A stretch of 64,000 nt of DNA, taken from NCBI GenBank assembly GCA_030762175.1, contig CM060831.1, positions 66,880,001 through 66,944,000 of the forward strand. The letters are read 5' to 3'. A model generated the notes under the pieces. It was not told where the DNA came from, ran no database searches, and saw only the letters and a program-made list of their open reading frames with translations. Shown here in pieces: positions 35,476 to 47,410 of the stretch (positions are counted from its first letter, which is position 1; each line of letters opens with the position of its first letter). This stretch comes from Metallyticus violacea. Its lineage: Eukaryota; Arthropoda; Insecta; Mantodea; Metallyticidae. Made by a program: the position numbers and the translations under genes.

Positions 35476-35478
35476 CAT
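35053..35478 (+). repeat. Polypyrimidine (CT)n/(TTTC)n/(TTCC)n tract, ~425 bp
   Basis: Starts with about 21 CT units, then mixed tttc, ttcc and ctct blocks, and ends with another CT run. The + strand is almost purely pyrimidine throughout. Long open frames on both strands (35017-35546 plus, 35026-35478 minus) are poly-Leu/Ser/Phe and poly-Glu/Arg/Lys products of the repeat and are not genes. Such tracts can form triplex (H-DNA) structures. Confidence 0.98.
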
Positions 35479-35499
35479 TTTTTGCTTATGTAATAACGA

Positions 35500-37830
35500 T
35501 TTTCACTGGAAATTACTCTTATAAAACTCTGTGTTACATTATATAAATACAGAAATGCCGAATATAAATGATTAAGCATTCTTTTATCTTGCTAAGTAAA
35601 CCTGAAGAAGTTGAGATACGTTAAAAATAACTGTTCTAAAGATGGCGAATAAATGATCTTACCTCACATAAAATTTATGTACAAAATTTTCCTTATGCCT
35701 ACTTTTTTGCGTTTTAGCTCTCATAAATAGGTATTTATTATCTGAAGTATGTACTTTGTTAAAATATTCTTTAATACTGAAGGCATAAATTTAGGCCAGA
35801 ATCTGAAAAAAATAATTTAACTATTAAAAGATGGTTTGTATAACTTAGTAATGGTAAACGTGTAATAAAATGCATCTATATGTATGATTTTTACAGGTAA
35901 TATTTTACTAAGAGGATCTGATATGTGGGCTAGATAATACTATTAAAAAAGTTGTTAAGATATTAACCGTTTGTTTATGTTTTAAAAAAACAAAAAAAAA
36001 ACAAAAAAAAAAAACAACTTCCATGTTTCAACTGCGTTTATGTTTTGTTAAATTCAAATAAATGAAACATAAGTCAGTCTTTCAAAGTATTAGCATGTAA
36101 TAGTGCTTTTTCAATCTTTTCAAAATTTTATAAAATAACGGTTGGTTTAATAAAATAAAAGTAGGACAAAATTCTTTTATCTTTTTACGTAAAATCAGAT
36201 GATAAAATAACTTGAGTTCCCATTTAAAAAAAAAAAAATTCAGTTAACCTTGAAATGAGTCTGAAAACATTCACTAAACAAAATGTAAATAATAACATTT
36301 TTCTCCCTTTAAATGAAGAAAGAATTTTATTAATTTTTCTTGAAAACGCGTTGCTTTGGAGATAAGCAGCTGAAAAGTTTAATAAAAAATACCCGATATA
36401 CTTTTATATGAAAAAAGTACTCGATTTTAATATATCATTAAAAATCATTGCAGGCTTGTATAAATTTTTTCCGCTTAATAGTATATCTTATGTAAATTAT
36501 ATACATATAAAACAGCATGTTGATAGAAATGTAGATCTCTAAAACCGTGTGCCTGAAATTTGCATTCATGGAGCATGAGAAAACATACATTTTTAATTAT
36601 TTTGCCAGATTGCCTCTAAAAATTTTTACATATTTTCATTATTCAAAAAACATCATTATGGAAGTTAAAAATAGTTTTAATTTGGTCAGTAATGCTGTCT
36701 ACGTCTACTATTTTTGGCTATTAATGAAATTCATGATAGGTGCTGGTTCCATCAAATAAGCTACTATAGATAGAGTTAAGACTATGGTAACCAGAAATGT
36801 ACTGATGTGTCACAACATTTCCGAGGTCACACGCGTTTACAGTTTCAGTGCCTTTGAAAATATCGCGTATTTCTAATACCTACACCCAGATATTACAGTG
36901 AAAATGGGTGTTTTATTATCATAATGCGTTAAATTCTGCCTTTTAATTTTGAATATGATTTTAAGATAAATATGAAGATATTAATGTTAAAATAATAAAC
37001 TCCATTTTCTTTAAGCAAACCGATGAGGCTCGGAGATATGTAGACGTAATATGGCAGCTATTTTCACCGAATTGACGAAAAAGCGACTTTCCTTTAGATG
37101 TCATTTATGATCAGAAATGAATATGCCACCTGTTTTCAATCTCATTTTTAAATGCATTTTACAAAAAGTTGCATCCCGATCACTGTCAATATTAAATTGT
37201 ACTTACACTTTCACTTATTCTCGAGTCTATCACTTACACTTTGTTTAGGATGGATCATAAATAGCATCATTTTCGTTTCAAGACTTAAGAAGAGCAACTG
37301 AATGGTTACTAACCAATTCACCATCACTATCATTGCTTTCATAAGCCGAGTTCTGCAATGCGCTGCAATGTGACAAGGCCCTCACAAACTCTTCACTCTT
37401 TCACAGTAAAATATTGACAGACTAACCATTGAAACAGATTGCCCGTACACGCAGGAAACATTCTTGCTCCTGCTGCTGGCTCCGATGGCGAGTGGAACTA
37501 TTGTTTGCGTGGCCGCTTGTAATAGTATAAATGTTGCATGTATAATTTTTTTGTTAAACATAATATAATCTACACGCTATCCTCTGTAATTTTTAGATAT
37601 AAATTTAGAAGGGATTGTTAGGCGGTTGAAATATTGTTACAATGCCAAAACTGCTCTTATTGGAATTCGCAACTAATTCATATATACATACACTCAATAA
37701 CCCTAATGCTAAGCTCGGATAAATCCTAGAAACCGGTGTACCCAGTGGTTTGCTGCGGCTCGCTACGGCCTAACGGCCTACGCTCGCCTCCTTCTTGTAC
37801 ATATAAATTGATAGGGGCGGGTAAATCATT
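35500..37830. other. Unassigned AT-rich DNA
   Basis: No gene recognised. Contains A-rich runs (35984-36014, 36226-36239). The 36547-36759 open frame has no recognisable domain. Confidence 0.5.
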
Positions 37831-37892
37831 GTGGTAATTGTGGCAAATCTCCTTTGATTTCGGCAGGACAAAGAATCATAAATTTCAATTCA

Positions 37893-38092
37893 TAGTACTT
37901 TGTGTGCGTGGTACTGTCAGCGAATAAATATAATTATAATAATGGTGGCAAAGCTTCTTTAACTCCAGCAGAAAAGAAAATCATGTGCACGTGTGGATTC
38001 GCAACCTTATCTTCATAACTTTAGCATGACACTCTAACCGTCTGAGCTAACTTGCCGTTGGGTTTGACAGCCTTATTATCTAGCTATTATTG
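37893..38092 (-). mobile_element. tRNA-headed SINE family C, copy 1
   Basis: Minus strand begins ggcaagttagctcagacgg (38058-38040) with a tRNA box A, and continues to ggttgcgaatcc (38012-38001), close to a box B, so the head looks like a decayed tRNA. The body (tctgctggagttaaagaagc...) matches the second copy at 38340-38520, and a partial body-only third copy is at 37832-37892. A real tRNA is unlikely because the acceptor stem ends do not pair and the body is repeated. Confidence 0.68.
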
Positions 38093-38339
38093 TGCAAATC
38101 ACAATAATGGCTATTTCCTGCAGCCTGCAGCACGGAGCATTTCTGTCCTTCATATAAGGATAAATTGAAAACAGCTGCAAATGCAAGAAGTTGAACTTCG
38201 TTACAACAATGGAAGCTTATTACATTACACTAACTGCGCCGCTCTTCTTGAGCCATTTGTTAAGTTTCAAGTAGAATTTCGTTATAGTTCGTAAATATAG
38301 ATTCTTGCAGTTGCAAAAAAGTTCGTAAATATCTATTTA

Positions 38340-38520
38340 TAGCGCATTGTTTGCGTGGTACTATGTTAGCGCGTAAAATCCTTGCAATTGTGGCAAGTCT
38401 TCTTTTTTAACTCCGGCAGAAAAAAATATGAATGCATAATCATTATCTTCTCAATTATAGAACAGCGCTCTAACCATCTGAACTATCATGTCTTGACGCT
38501 TGAAATGCTTATTTTCTAGC
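38340..38520 (-). mobile_element. tRNA-headed SINE family C, copy 2
   Basis: Matches copy 1 from the tgcgtggtact block (38351) through the aactccggcagaaaa block to the ctctaaccatctgaact block (38468-38484; complement of a box A agttcagatggttagag) and on to the cttattttctagctc block. Box B is degraded (aatgattatgcattc). Confidence 0.66.
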
Positions 38521-39590
38521 TCACTGCCTTCGGCTCTCTCCGCTGTCGCTCAGGACTGCAACCTGCAGCCAGTTGCTCCGAGAATTCCTGTCTTGCTGTA
38601 AGATTAAATGTTTTACATGGCAGATAAAGCCCTCTCCCCGCACACCACTCTAGCTCCAGCTTTAAAAGGACCAGTTTTGGCTTAGGGGCTTCAGAATAAC
38701 ACGCTAGGAAAAAAGAACCACCTGCGATTACATTTCCTGCCATGAACGTAATTGTTACGACCTGGCAACGTTTTTTCAGAGCTGCAGTCTAAGGGGGGAA
38801 AAAGGCATTCGAAATTGTTGAACTTTATTTTCCTACTTTATGCATTTAAACAACAAGACATTCGGAAATGCGGATAAATTGTATAAAATGAGTCCAATGC
38901 CACGAAAATTGCGTAAATAAAAGAAAGTAAATAACTTAAGGTATTGAAAATATTTTATTTAATGAAACTACAAATAATGAAACAATTTCTGCAAAGTCAA
39001 ACTTAAAAATACATCCAGCAGAACTACACTAATTGGGAAAAAGAAATGTTCGCCATTCATTACATGGCAAGACATATTTATTTGGCACATTATTGCAGAT
39101 CTGTGGAAAATAAACAATTCTTTAGGAAGCTGCAATGCTTTTTTTTTTCTTCTTCTTTCTTTCCCTGGGTTTAAGCAATCTCTCTGTTGGCAGGCTATTC
39201 TAACGGGGAAGCTACGATTACAAAGCCCTTGGACTGGCTTCCACATGTACTAACCCCTTGGGAAGAATGCCGCAATTGCCAACTGCGTAGTATTAAAATC
39301 CCCATTGCTGAAGCCATAGTCCTAAATCGTTACTCTACATAAACTTCTATCTTCACAAATTAACACCATTGTTATCGACAGGAGATAAACTGATTAGAAC
39401 GCCCCCCTTTCCTCAAAAGGCAGATAATGTCACCGAACGGCTAATGCCTAGCTTAACGAAATATTGAACGCTGCCCAGCAGCGGAGAAATGCAAGTAAAC
39501 CATTTTTTCTAGTAATAAATGTGTTTCCTACCCTGTAGAAATACTGATATAACTATAATTTGAGGGTAAATAAAACACTTATTTACTGCA
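38521..39590. other. Unassigned DNA
   Basis: No gene recognised; minus-strand open frames 38516-38743 (75 codons) and 38968-39246 (92 codons) have no recognisable domain. Confidence 0.45.
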
Positions 39591-39594
39591 ATTA

Positions 39595-39712
39595 CGGAGC
39601 TGTTCAATAAAGAATGATAATGTTTTAAAGACATAGTTTCTCGGGCAAAAATTTAACTTTAGAATATTTTGTTAGCTTAATGTATAATGTACTAGTCATA
39701 CTAGTTTCTTAT
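39595..39712 (+). mobile_element. Half copy of the 19.5 kb MITE
   Basis: gagctgttcaataaagaatg (39597) through tttctcgggc, atttaactttagaat, attttgttagcttaatgtataatgta and actagtttct matches one arm of the MITE at 19530-19786, and best the reverse complement of its right arm. No second arm follows, so one half has been lost. Confidence 0.75.
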
Positions 39713-40365
39713 TGCCACTCCTGATTCCCGCCTTGAGAGATGTACAAGTCAAGACACGTTCAGTTCCACCTATAGTAAGTAATACGCGACGAACTGAAAT
39801 TCTGCCTGCGTCTAAATAGACCTTCATCTCAGACCAATGCGATGTTACAGAAAGCCTATAGCTCGAGGCTGGTATAAAATGCTTAAAAAGGAGAGGCAAT
39901 CAGTTTCAAAGAAAGGTGGGCCCGAAGCTCACGTTTGTGTTATAACGGAAAACAAAATAAATAAATAACACCGCTGCTATCATTGTGAGAGAGAATTTGT
40001 CGAATGCCATTAACAACACTTTAATAAATTCTGAAAATTTTACTGGATGCCAACCACACATTGGTAAGTGAAAAACTCCGCATGAGACAACGTTGATACA
40101 TGGGTTCCAAGACTGCTGATTTCCGAACGAAAGAGCGTTCGCTTCCAGGCGTGGATGAAGTTCAAGATGATGTTACAGGAAGATGCGTAGTTTCTTTCAA
40201 ACTGCTGAGGAAACCTTTCCATTCTTAAGGTCAAACAGAAAAGCTCTGAAGCAAGTCTTCCTTCATCACCAACAGCATAAAAAAGAATAGAGCTTGCTTC
40301 TTCTAATAAAGTTATGGTTATGCAACTGTAACTGGGTAACATACAGAGACAGGTTGTGTCGGGTT
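39713..40365. other. Unassigned DNA
   Basis: Minus-strand open frames 39696-39899 (67 codons) and 40040-40342 (100 codons) show no recognisable domain. No repeat recognised. Confidence 0.4.
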
Positions 40366-40860
40366 TACTAAGCCCTGGGTCCAGTGGTACAACACAGAGG
40401 TCTGTGCTACCCGGTGGTATTTTGCATTAGGACGGTACCTTGTTTCCTAAACCGACCCGCCTTTCGGCTGCAGACGATTGCGTCGCCCAGGCGCGCTAAG
40501 TTCCCTTAGCTTTCAGATTCTCACTGGTGGATACGTCATACTAGCTTAGACCTACTCGTATTTAAGAGGTGAGTCACCCCAGCATTAAGGTAGCCACCAC
40601 CCTCCCTACTAACAACGGCGATTCCGGCGCACCGGCCCCCACGGTACACGCCTTAGACACTCCCCTGGGACACGCCACCATCGTAGGTCCTCAATTCCCC
40701 GTGAGTGACGGGTCCACTGCCAAGCCGAGTCCAACCCAATCCGGACAACTCCCTTCCGGGAGGGGCTCGAATCAAGTCCGGCCCGGCTCCCTCTAGTACG
40801 TCAGAGGTACCACTCAGGGTCCGCAGAGCCCGTACCTGGAGCATCTGAAGAGAGACATCC
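40366..40860. other. GC-rich block of unknown origin
   Basis: Sharply more GC-rich than everything around it. Both strands are open for about 75 codons (40569-40796 plus, Pro/Ser/Thr-rich; 40653-40880 minus) and neither looks like a known protein. It ends directly at a mariner transposase fragment that starts mid-gene, so it probably replaced or was inserted into the 5' half of that element. It may be a GC-rich leader of a retroelement. The identity is unknown. Confidence 0.4.
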
Positions 40861-41190
40861 TGAAAACACTGCAAGGCCATATCACAAGCAAAAATCCACT
40901 TTTCCGTGCAACAAGCTGGATGCTACACCACGATAATGCACGACCGCACATCGCAAATGTTGTTACTGAATTTCTCACCAAAAATTCACGTGGTGTCCAG
41001 ATTTAGTGCCGTGTGATTTTATGCTTTTCCCCAAATTGAAGAAAAGTTTTTGTGGGAGGCATTTTCCATGATTAGAAGCAGCGATGAAGGCTGCGGAAAT
41101 GATTCTGAAGTACCTGTCAAAAATAGTGTTCAGCATGTCATAGAAGACTGTCATCATGGTAGATAGTAAGATAGTAGGTGGTAACTTCCT
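40840..41190 (+). pseudogene. Mariner transposase 3' fragment
   Basis: Plus strand reads Y-L-E-H-L-K-R-D-I, then W-M-L-H-H-D-N-A-R-P-H-I-A (40918-40956, second catalytic aspartate), then after a deletion W-C-P-D-L-V-P-C-D-F-M-L-F-P-K-L-K (40992-41045, third aspartate), then a degraded C-terminus near 41190. The first half of the gene is absent upstream, where the GC-rich block lies. Frame shifts make it inactive. Confidence 0.72.
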
Positions 41191-43595
41191 AACAAAGACT
41201 AAAAACCTGGAATAAACCACACCGAACGTTTCAGTAAATCAAACACCAAATCCAAAACGCATAAAAAACCCGTACAGAACTAGAAGGAATGGGAAAAGTA
41301 AACCACCAAAATGCACAACATAAACATTAAGATATTTGAGATAAAACAAGTTAAACGTTCAAAGAAAAGTCGAAAATAATTCTATCATCAACTACGACTA
41401 TAGCAATATTACAAGAAATAAAACGGCGTATAAAACTCTACTAGCTATAGAGCGTGTACAGTATGTAACGACCGCCTTGTGCAGACAATTAAACTCGCAG
41501 TGACTCCAACCGACAGTATGGGCACTGAAGGAGTAACCGCAATGAGCGCAAGCTCGAGTCCCCACGTTTAAACAGATGACCGTCGCTAAAAGTGCAGAGC
41601 CTTATGCGTAATCGCAATAAGATTACCTCGTCCCGACGATTTGTGCAGAAAGAGGTCACTTAGTTAAAAGCAGATGTGACCTTTCGAAGCTTGGTTTCCT
41701 CGAATAACACGCAATTTCTCGCACCAGCGGAGAGAATGAATCTGCATAACACAAGGCTAAAATCATATGAAAAAGATCAGGAAAATGAACGTCTGCAACT
41801 TCGTTCCCCGGCATGAAAATGTCATCAGAGCCCTATTCCACAAGTGTATTAGTACACGTCCTTGTAAAGAATGGTCTTGTAACTTTCTGTTCCACGAAAG
41901 AAGTATAATATAGAAGTAAAAAGTTACAAGTAACGTCATTTAAGAGCAAGATGGAGGAATGGCTGTTTGCCATACGTCACCATACCTTAAATTAGGCTAT
42001 GTCCACTCCTGTACAGAGCGGATTATTCTCGTTCCTGCTAACTGGAAGAGATAGTAATAAGAGAAGAACTATAATACCAACGGATCAAATACATAATGGT
42101 ACTTGAGTTAGGTTTATGAATGCTGATTTTATATTAATTGTTGTTGTGATGAAATTTACAGCTCTTATAATTCTAGATGTATTTTTTCTTAGGTATAATG
42201 ATAATTTAAATACTTTATTATGCATTTATCGATATTCAAGGTTAATAATTCACTTTAATCGACGGTCCCTTACAGTAACATTTAGGAATAATAATTTTAG
42301 TCGTCGAGAGATGGCAAAGGAATTGAGCTTCCTTATTGCTCTCGGTCATTTATTTTATTAGTTCACCTTATGTACTTGTTTATATTGCTTGATAAAAAAA
42401 AGTGGGAAAATTGTGTCAAAAGAGATTAAAGTGAATGAAGAATGAAAAGAAATATTTTCGTGGCCTGTAGTAAGAACCTTAAAAATACATTAACTAATAT
42501 GCTGGTCTGAAATCTGCATTTGCAACAGGAAACCCCAATACCAATCATAAACCGTACTTTGATTGCACTTAAGCTAACTTTATCATTGAACACAAATATT
42601 TATTCTTTCTTTATACATATTCCTATTCATCATAATAATCACTTTCGCTAAAACTTAGCACATTTGGGTCAACTTACTCATAAAATTATTAAAAAGATAA
42701 TAAATTTTGTGTCAGCATTTGAAGTTACCAATGTTCCTACACTGGAGGAGAAATTTATACAAATTATCAATACCCGACTAATACTAATACTTCTTTGGAA
42801 CGGAACAATGAAAAATCGCTTGTAAATATGGAGTTGTAAAGCACAAGTGTAGCAGAAGAATTTTACTAATAACTACAAGTTACAAGTCCATACATTTGTA
42901 ATTTGAGGAACAGGGGCGCAGGCATCAAGCTGACTCCAGCGTAATAAACGTCCATAAATTGAGAGATACTTGTGAAGAGTTAAATGTCGCAAGATCTCAC
43001 AATTCAAAAGAAAACATTTCTTAACTAGCCAATGATGTCTTGACCCTGAGCAATAGATAGGATTATATCGTCTGGATTTTTATTTATTTCGACCACTTAT
43101 TTTAAATTAATTGGATAATTGAGTTATGTTCAAATGTTTATTTATTTGTATTAATGCAAGATAAAATTACCTCAGATATAACGGCATAATTTTTTGAGAG
43201 TTCATATCGAGAGGAAAGATTGTGACCTCGATGTTGGATTAAGATAAATTTTAAATATGAAATTTAATCGTTTCTTTTGTTCTGAAGTTAGTGACTAGTA
43301 AATTCATGGCTTAAGCCCCAGGTGTAGTTTGTTCACAGTCTCCATGTTCAATTTTCTTGAATTTTATTGAAATCGATAACCAACACGTATTTGTTAGTAT
43401 CTCATTCTTACTGAAAAACCAGCATAACCTTGAATTTAAAATTTGTCCTCAAAATGTCCATGTTTTGTTTGAAATAGAGCAGTATTCAGTATCATTCCTG
43501 TGTCCACTCTCAAAAATGTTGATGCTGTGCTTAGTATTATTTTGGAACAGAAACTGTGCACATCTCCTACGAATGCATCCTCCATCGCACATCAG
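41191..43595. other. Unassigned AT-rich DNA
   Basis: No gene, repeat or RNA recognised. Short open frames (e.g. 42116-42361 plus) have no recognisable domain. Confidence 0.5.
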
Positions 43596-43599
43596 AATT

Positions 43600-44297
43600 A
43601 AGTGTGAGAAAAATCATTGGTGCATGGATCCCAAAATGCCTCAATGCTGATAACTTACGACTCAGAGTGACAACTTCCAAGTTGATCTGTCGTCATTTTG
43701 AAGAGATTCTTCCAACTTTTTGCATCCTATTGTAAGAACGATCCATTACTATGATCCAGAAACAAAAGAACAAAGAAATGAATGGAAACTGGATGGTTCG
43801 TCCTACTCAAATAAAGTTCGTGTTCAAAAATGGGTAGGGAGGTTGCTTTCGCCTTTTTTTTTTTTTTTTTGTAACAAAGAAGAAAACTATAATTACATAC
43901 TATTAAGAATAGGTTAAAAAGGTGAGTTGTGTTGTCGCTGCATTACTGGCCAGGCTTTGGTAAACAAATTTGGAAAAACACCGAAGAAATTTCCCAAAGG
44001 TGTGCTTTTTGGCAAGACAATGCACCCCCTCATAAGTCCCTGAAAATTAATAAAGTTGACTTTGAATTACTTGACCATTCTCTCTATTTTCCATATTTAA
44101 CCCCTTCCCATTTCCATTTAAAAACTAAAAAGGAAATGAAAACATTTTCATCGAATGAAATAGTTATCAGTACTGTAGAGGAATGGCTTGCAGAGAAAGA
44201 AACTCACATTTTAAGAGACTTAGAAACCCTTTATGAACTTTGTGCTAAGTGTACAGAGTTAAAAGAAATTATTTCAATAAATAGTAATTTGATTTGA
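43600..44297 (+). pseudogene. Mariner transposase relic with poly-T run
   Basis: Joined plus-strand pieces follow the second half of a mariner transposase. They are V-R-K-I-I-G-A-W-I-P-K (43600-43640), T-T-S-K-L-I-C-R-H-F-E-E (43670-43705), Y-Y-D-P-E-T-K-E-Q and W-K-L-D-G-S (43747-43800), and V-Q-K-W-V-G-R-L-L, which runs into 17 T (43854-43870). Then come Q-D-N-A-P-P-H-K-S (44018-44044, second aspartate), a degraded Y-F-P-Y-L-T-P-S (third aspartate changed), and S-S-N-E-I-V-I-S-T-V-E (44150-44185). The T-G-D-E block is lost. No inverted repeats were recognised. Confidence 0.8.
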
Positions 44298-44429
44298 AGT
44301 GCCATTCAGTTTTCTATGTTAGACTAAGAACTTACCAATACTCCCTAATAAGTAATTTTATAATTAAGAAAACAGCGATTTTTAAGTTTTTTCAACATTC
44401 AATTACTAATTAAAAGGATAGTACAATGT

Positions 44430-45125
44430 TAGTGTTTATTCTTATTACATATAAGTTTATCTACACGGTAATCAGATATGTCATTTTACAACGCATACAT
44501 AATGCCTGTGTTCGTTTCGTCCTCAACACTCGTAAATTTAGTCATGTGACACCCCTCTGCAATCAACTGCCATGGCTACCTTTAAAAGAACGCAGGAATT
44601 TCCATTTCCTTACGCTCCTGTTCAAAACACTACGTATCTCCATCCCTCAGTATATCGTCTCTCACTTGTATACCTGTTCTTACCTCGAACCCGGAATATA
44701 ACTTTGCTATCTATCCCTCGTCACCGAACACATTTCTACTCAACCTCATTCTGCATGTCAGTTCCCAGAATCTGGAACTCCCTTCCTCTTGAAGTCAAAT
44801 ATTGTCGGACAATAAAGCAATTTAAACGCGGATTAAATGTTCATCTCTACTCTAGGAATCACAGCAGTTAGTCTTCCGCTTCTTCTTCCTCCTCATTTTC
44901 CTCTTCTCCTTCTCTTCCTCCTTTCTCCCCTCTTGTACATTAACTTTCCAACTATATTAAATATGTTTAATATTTATATGCAGTATATATTTTGATTCAG
45001 CTTTTTTCTGTATTTTATATAACTATGTATATTGTACTCTGTATTTTTGCTGACTTTTTTCACCTGGTAGAGTGGAAGAGAAGGCCCCATGGCCTTAACT
45101 CTTGCCAGGATAAATAAATAAATAT
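44430..45125 (+). mobile_element. 5'-truncated LINE
   Basis: Two overlapping frames (44426-44701, then 44572-44871, with a shift near 44690) read like the C-terminal end of a LINE ORF2: Q-R-I-H-N-A-C-V-R-F-V, P-W-L-P-L-K-E-R-R, then I-P-R-H-R-T-H-F-Y-S-T-S-F, then W-N-S-L-P-L-E-V and F-K-R-G-L-N. These blocks follow the RT domain in CR1/L2/Jockey-like elements. A 3' untranslated region follows with a pyrimidine-rich stretch (44878-44935) and a terminal ataaataaataaat tail (45110-45124). Endonuclease and RT are missing, as expected for a truncated insertion. Confidence 0.82.
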
Positions 45126-46680
45126 TTATTAATTCTAAATGGGCGTCCTTGGAACTATTCAGATATGTACGTTAATTTCATAAGTAATTCAAGTTTCGAT
45201 CACAAAAGTGATTCAATGTTTTGTTTGTTGCACTTGAGATCAGGTTCCGAGAATAAAATTGTAGATAATGATTTTAGGTGTTTCGTTGTAAAAGAAAAGA
45301 GAGATGAAAACTCTAACGCCGACAAAATAGAATCTAACCATCCACTCGTAACAATTATTCTGGTTATCCTAAAGGACAAGTCAGAGAAAAGATGATGCAG
45401 AATTCTGTCCTCTACCTACCTCACTATCCTCTTATGCCCTCCAAAAATTTACAGATTGGGAAAACTGCAACGTAGCTGTGCAAACGCATTTAGCTTTGCT
45501 TCCTTTTTGTATTTCGTTGGTTACATTTAACTTATATTTTGTATGTATAGCAACAGATAATAATTAAAGAATACTTGCCTTTATGTCATTTTTGACGTAT
45601 AATACAAACAACTAATCGTGCTCAAGTGAGGTGGTGATATAGAATGGAGTTATGAAGTGTTTTTCAGGATTTCCGCTGCACAACCGAAATACTTTAACAC
45701 CCCTGTTAGTAAAATCTTCTACCAAATGAGAAGAACCTTAAAAATGACGCCATCTCCACCAACCACGATACAAACACCCTACATCCTGCAGTGCTCGAGT
45801 CCAAACACAACCAGGATTAAGTTATATTTGCATCACATTTGAAGCCTGCATTTATAAACTAATAAATAAATTCTCTCCTCTTCTTGAAGCTGATTCAATG
45901 ATTTTAAAACACCGAATACCATTGCGAGATTCACTAAAGCTATTCAATAGTTCAAGAAAGCTCAAAAAGAAGTCGAACCTACTCACGTATATGTAGCTGG
46001 GTCTGCACCCTTAACTGCGAAACGGAAATCCTGAAGTACTTAAGCGTAAAGGGATTTCTTAGAATCCTATTATTCGGTGGAAGGCGCTGCTCTCGCATTT
46101 TCCCGGCTATGTTCGCTCTGCCTTTAAGAGTCTGAGAGAAAGATCTCCAAGGCCAATTTGCACCCCGCTGAGAGGTAATGGTCGGCAATTCGGAGAAAAA
46201 CTACTCGGCATGTACAGTATACACTCTATTGTAAGAGATATATTCCCCGCAGTACGAGTCTGACTTCAAATTGTGCTATCAAAACTACTGCCATGTTTAG
46301 ATCCACGGGGGTCGGTCGAATGTCCAATTGTGCTGCTATGTTTTGAGAACATGTCATCCCGTCCATTTCGCAAACTTAACCACTTTCGAAGTTTGATAGT
46401 ATTCAAGGAAATAATCATGCAAAGTCTTTAAAGCTCATCACAAAAATGTTGAACATTTTGTTGAACAGAGCTCTAGCGGAAATAAAACGGCCTAAATACG
46501 CAGTCTTCATTTGGTTAAAAAATAATTCCAGTGATAGCCAAATGATACTTAGAGGTATTTTGATAAGAATTCTCATTTGTATAGAGCTCTGTCTATGAAC
46601 CTTAACCGCTTATGTGGTGTTTTACGTCTCGGTTGCCGATCTCACGACAGTATACATTCATCCCCTGGGCTGCTTAGGAA
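45126..46680. other. Unassigned DNA
   Basis: No gene recognised. Open frames 45165-45395, 45657-45842 and 45979-46188 (minus) lack recognisable domains. Confidence 0.45.
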
Positions 46681-46684
46681 ATTT

Positions 46685-47080
46685 AGTGTAGATCAATGCA
46701 TTTTAGTGTTTTTTGTTATTTTAAATACGAAACAGTTCTTCACGTCCATGCTGAGTTTATTCAGAAACTTCCTAATTGTCTTCTTATAAAACCGCAATTC
46801 AGATATTTTGTACAAAGTTTAATCTATTTACACAGTGCAAACAAACACCAAAAGCAAAAAAGTACAATTTTAACAGAGGACGAAGTGGTGCAAATCTTAA
46901 AACGTTTGCCAACAAAAGCACTACCGAAACTAGCACAACATGTTAAGGATTTGTAATGCAAAGGAGAACATTGGCAATGAAATCAGAAACATTACGGTAG
47001 CCGAAGTAATGGCGTAAATCAGAGTGTGAGTTTTCCGGATATAACACCGGATTACCCAATAATTCCAATAGATGTTATTG
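46685..47080 (+). pseudogene. Possible DUF4817-type transposase N-terminus
   Basis: The plus frame 46696-46956 contains F-K-Y-E-T-V-L-H-V-H-A-E-F-I-Q-K-L-P and later I-L-T-E-D-E-V-V-Q-I-L-K-R-L with K-A-L-P-K-L-A-Q-H. The order and spacing recall the helix-turn-helix region (E-T-K-S-x-x-x-V-R-x-x-F-x-x-K-F-P, then L-T-E-E-x-V-x-x-I-x-x-R-L, x-K-S-L-R-R-L-A-Q) of this transposase class. The match is weak and the catalytic part is absent. Confidence 0.42.
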
Positions 47081-47139
47081 GTGTTATTTATGGTTTAGTA
47101 GGTGGCGTAGAATACGGGCAGCCTTGTAAGTTGCTTGGA

Positions 47140-47410
47140 ATAGGATTTTTTTAATAGTGTTTACCCCCCGTTTTTACTGCAGAGGCATCATAGGTGATGG
47201 ACAATGAGATGAAATGATAAATTGGGAAAGGATTTTTTTAAAGGAAGGAAACGTTCTAGGCTTAAATTTAGCGTACCTCCCCGGCATCTGCCATTAATGA
47301 GGACTGAGGTAAACTTGGAAAAAACCTCAGTCAGGGAGGATGGGAATCAAACCCCAGAGCTCCCGCTCCCGAGTTCGCACCTTAACGTCCTAGGCCACAG
47401 TGGCGGTTTG
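47140..47410 (-). mobile_element. SINE family B, copy 2
   Basis: Matches 25935-26235 in the same orientation. On the minus strand the head reads gccactgtggcctaggacg... and contains ggggtttgattccc (47357-47344), a box B-like motif. Body blocks aacgtttccttcctt and cctccctgac are shared. The A-rich end is at the left (about 47150). Confidence 0.78.

Noticed and set aside
35017..35546. Open frames up to 167 codons, rich in Leu/Ser/Phe or Glu/Arg/Lys
   Set aside because: Products of the CT/TTTC tract.
38001..38058. Possible genuine tRNA gene on the minus strand
   Set aside because: Acceptor stem does not close, and the sequence is the head of a repeated SINE.
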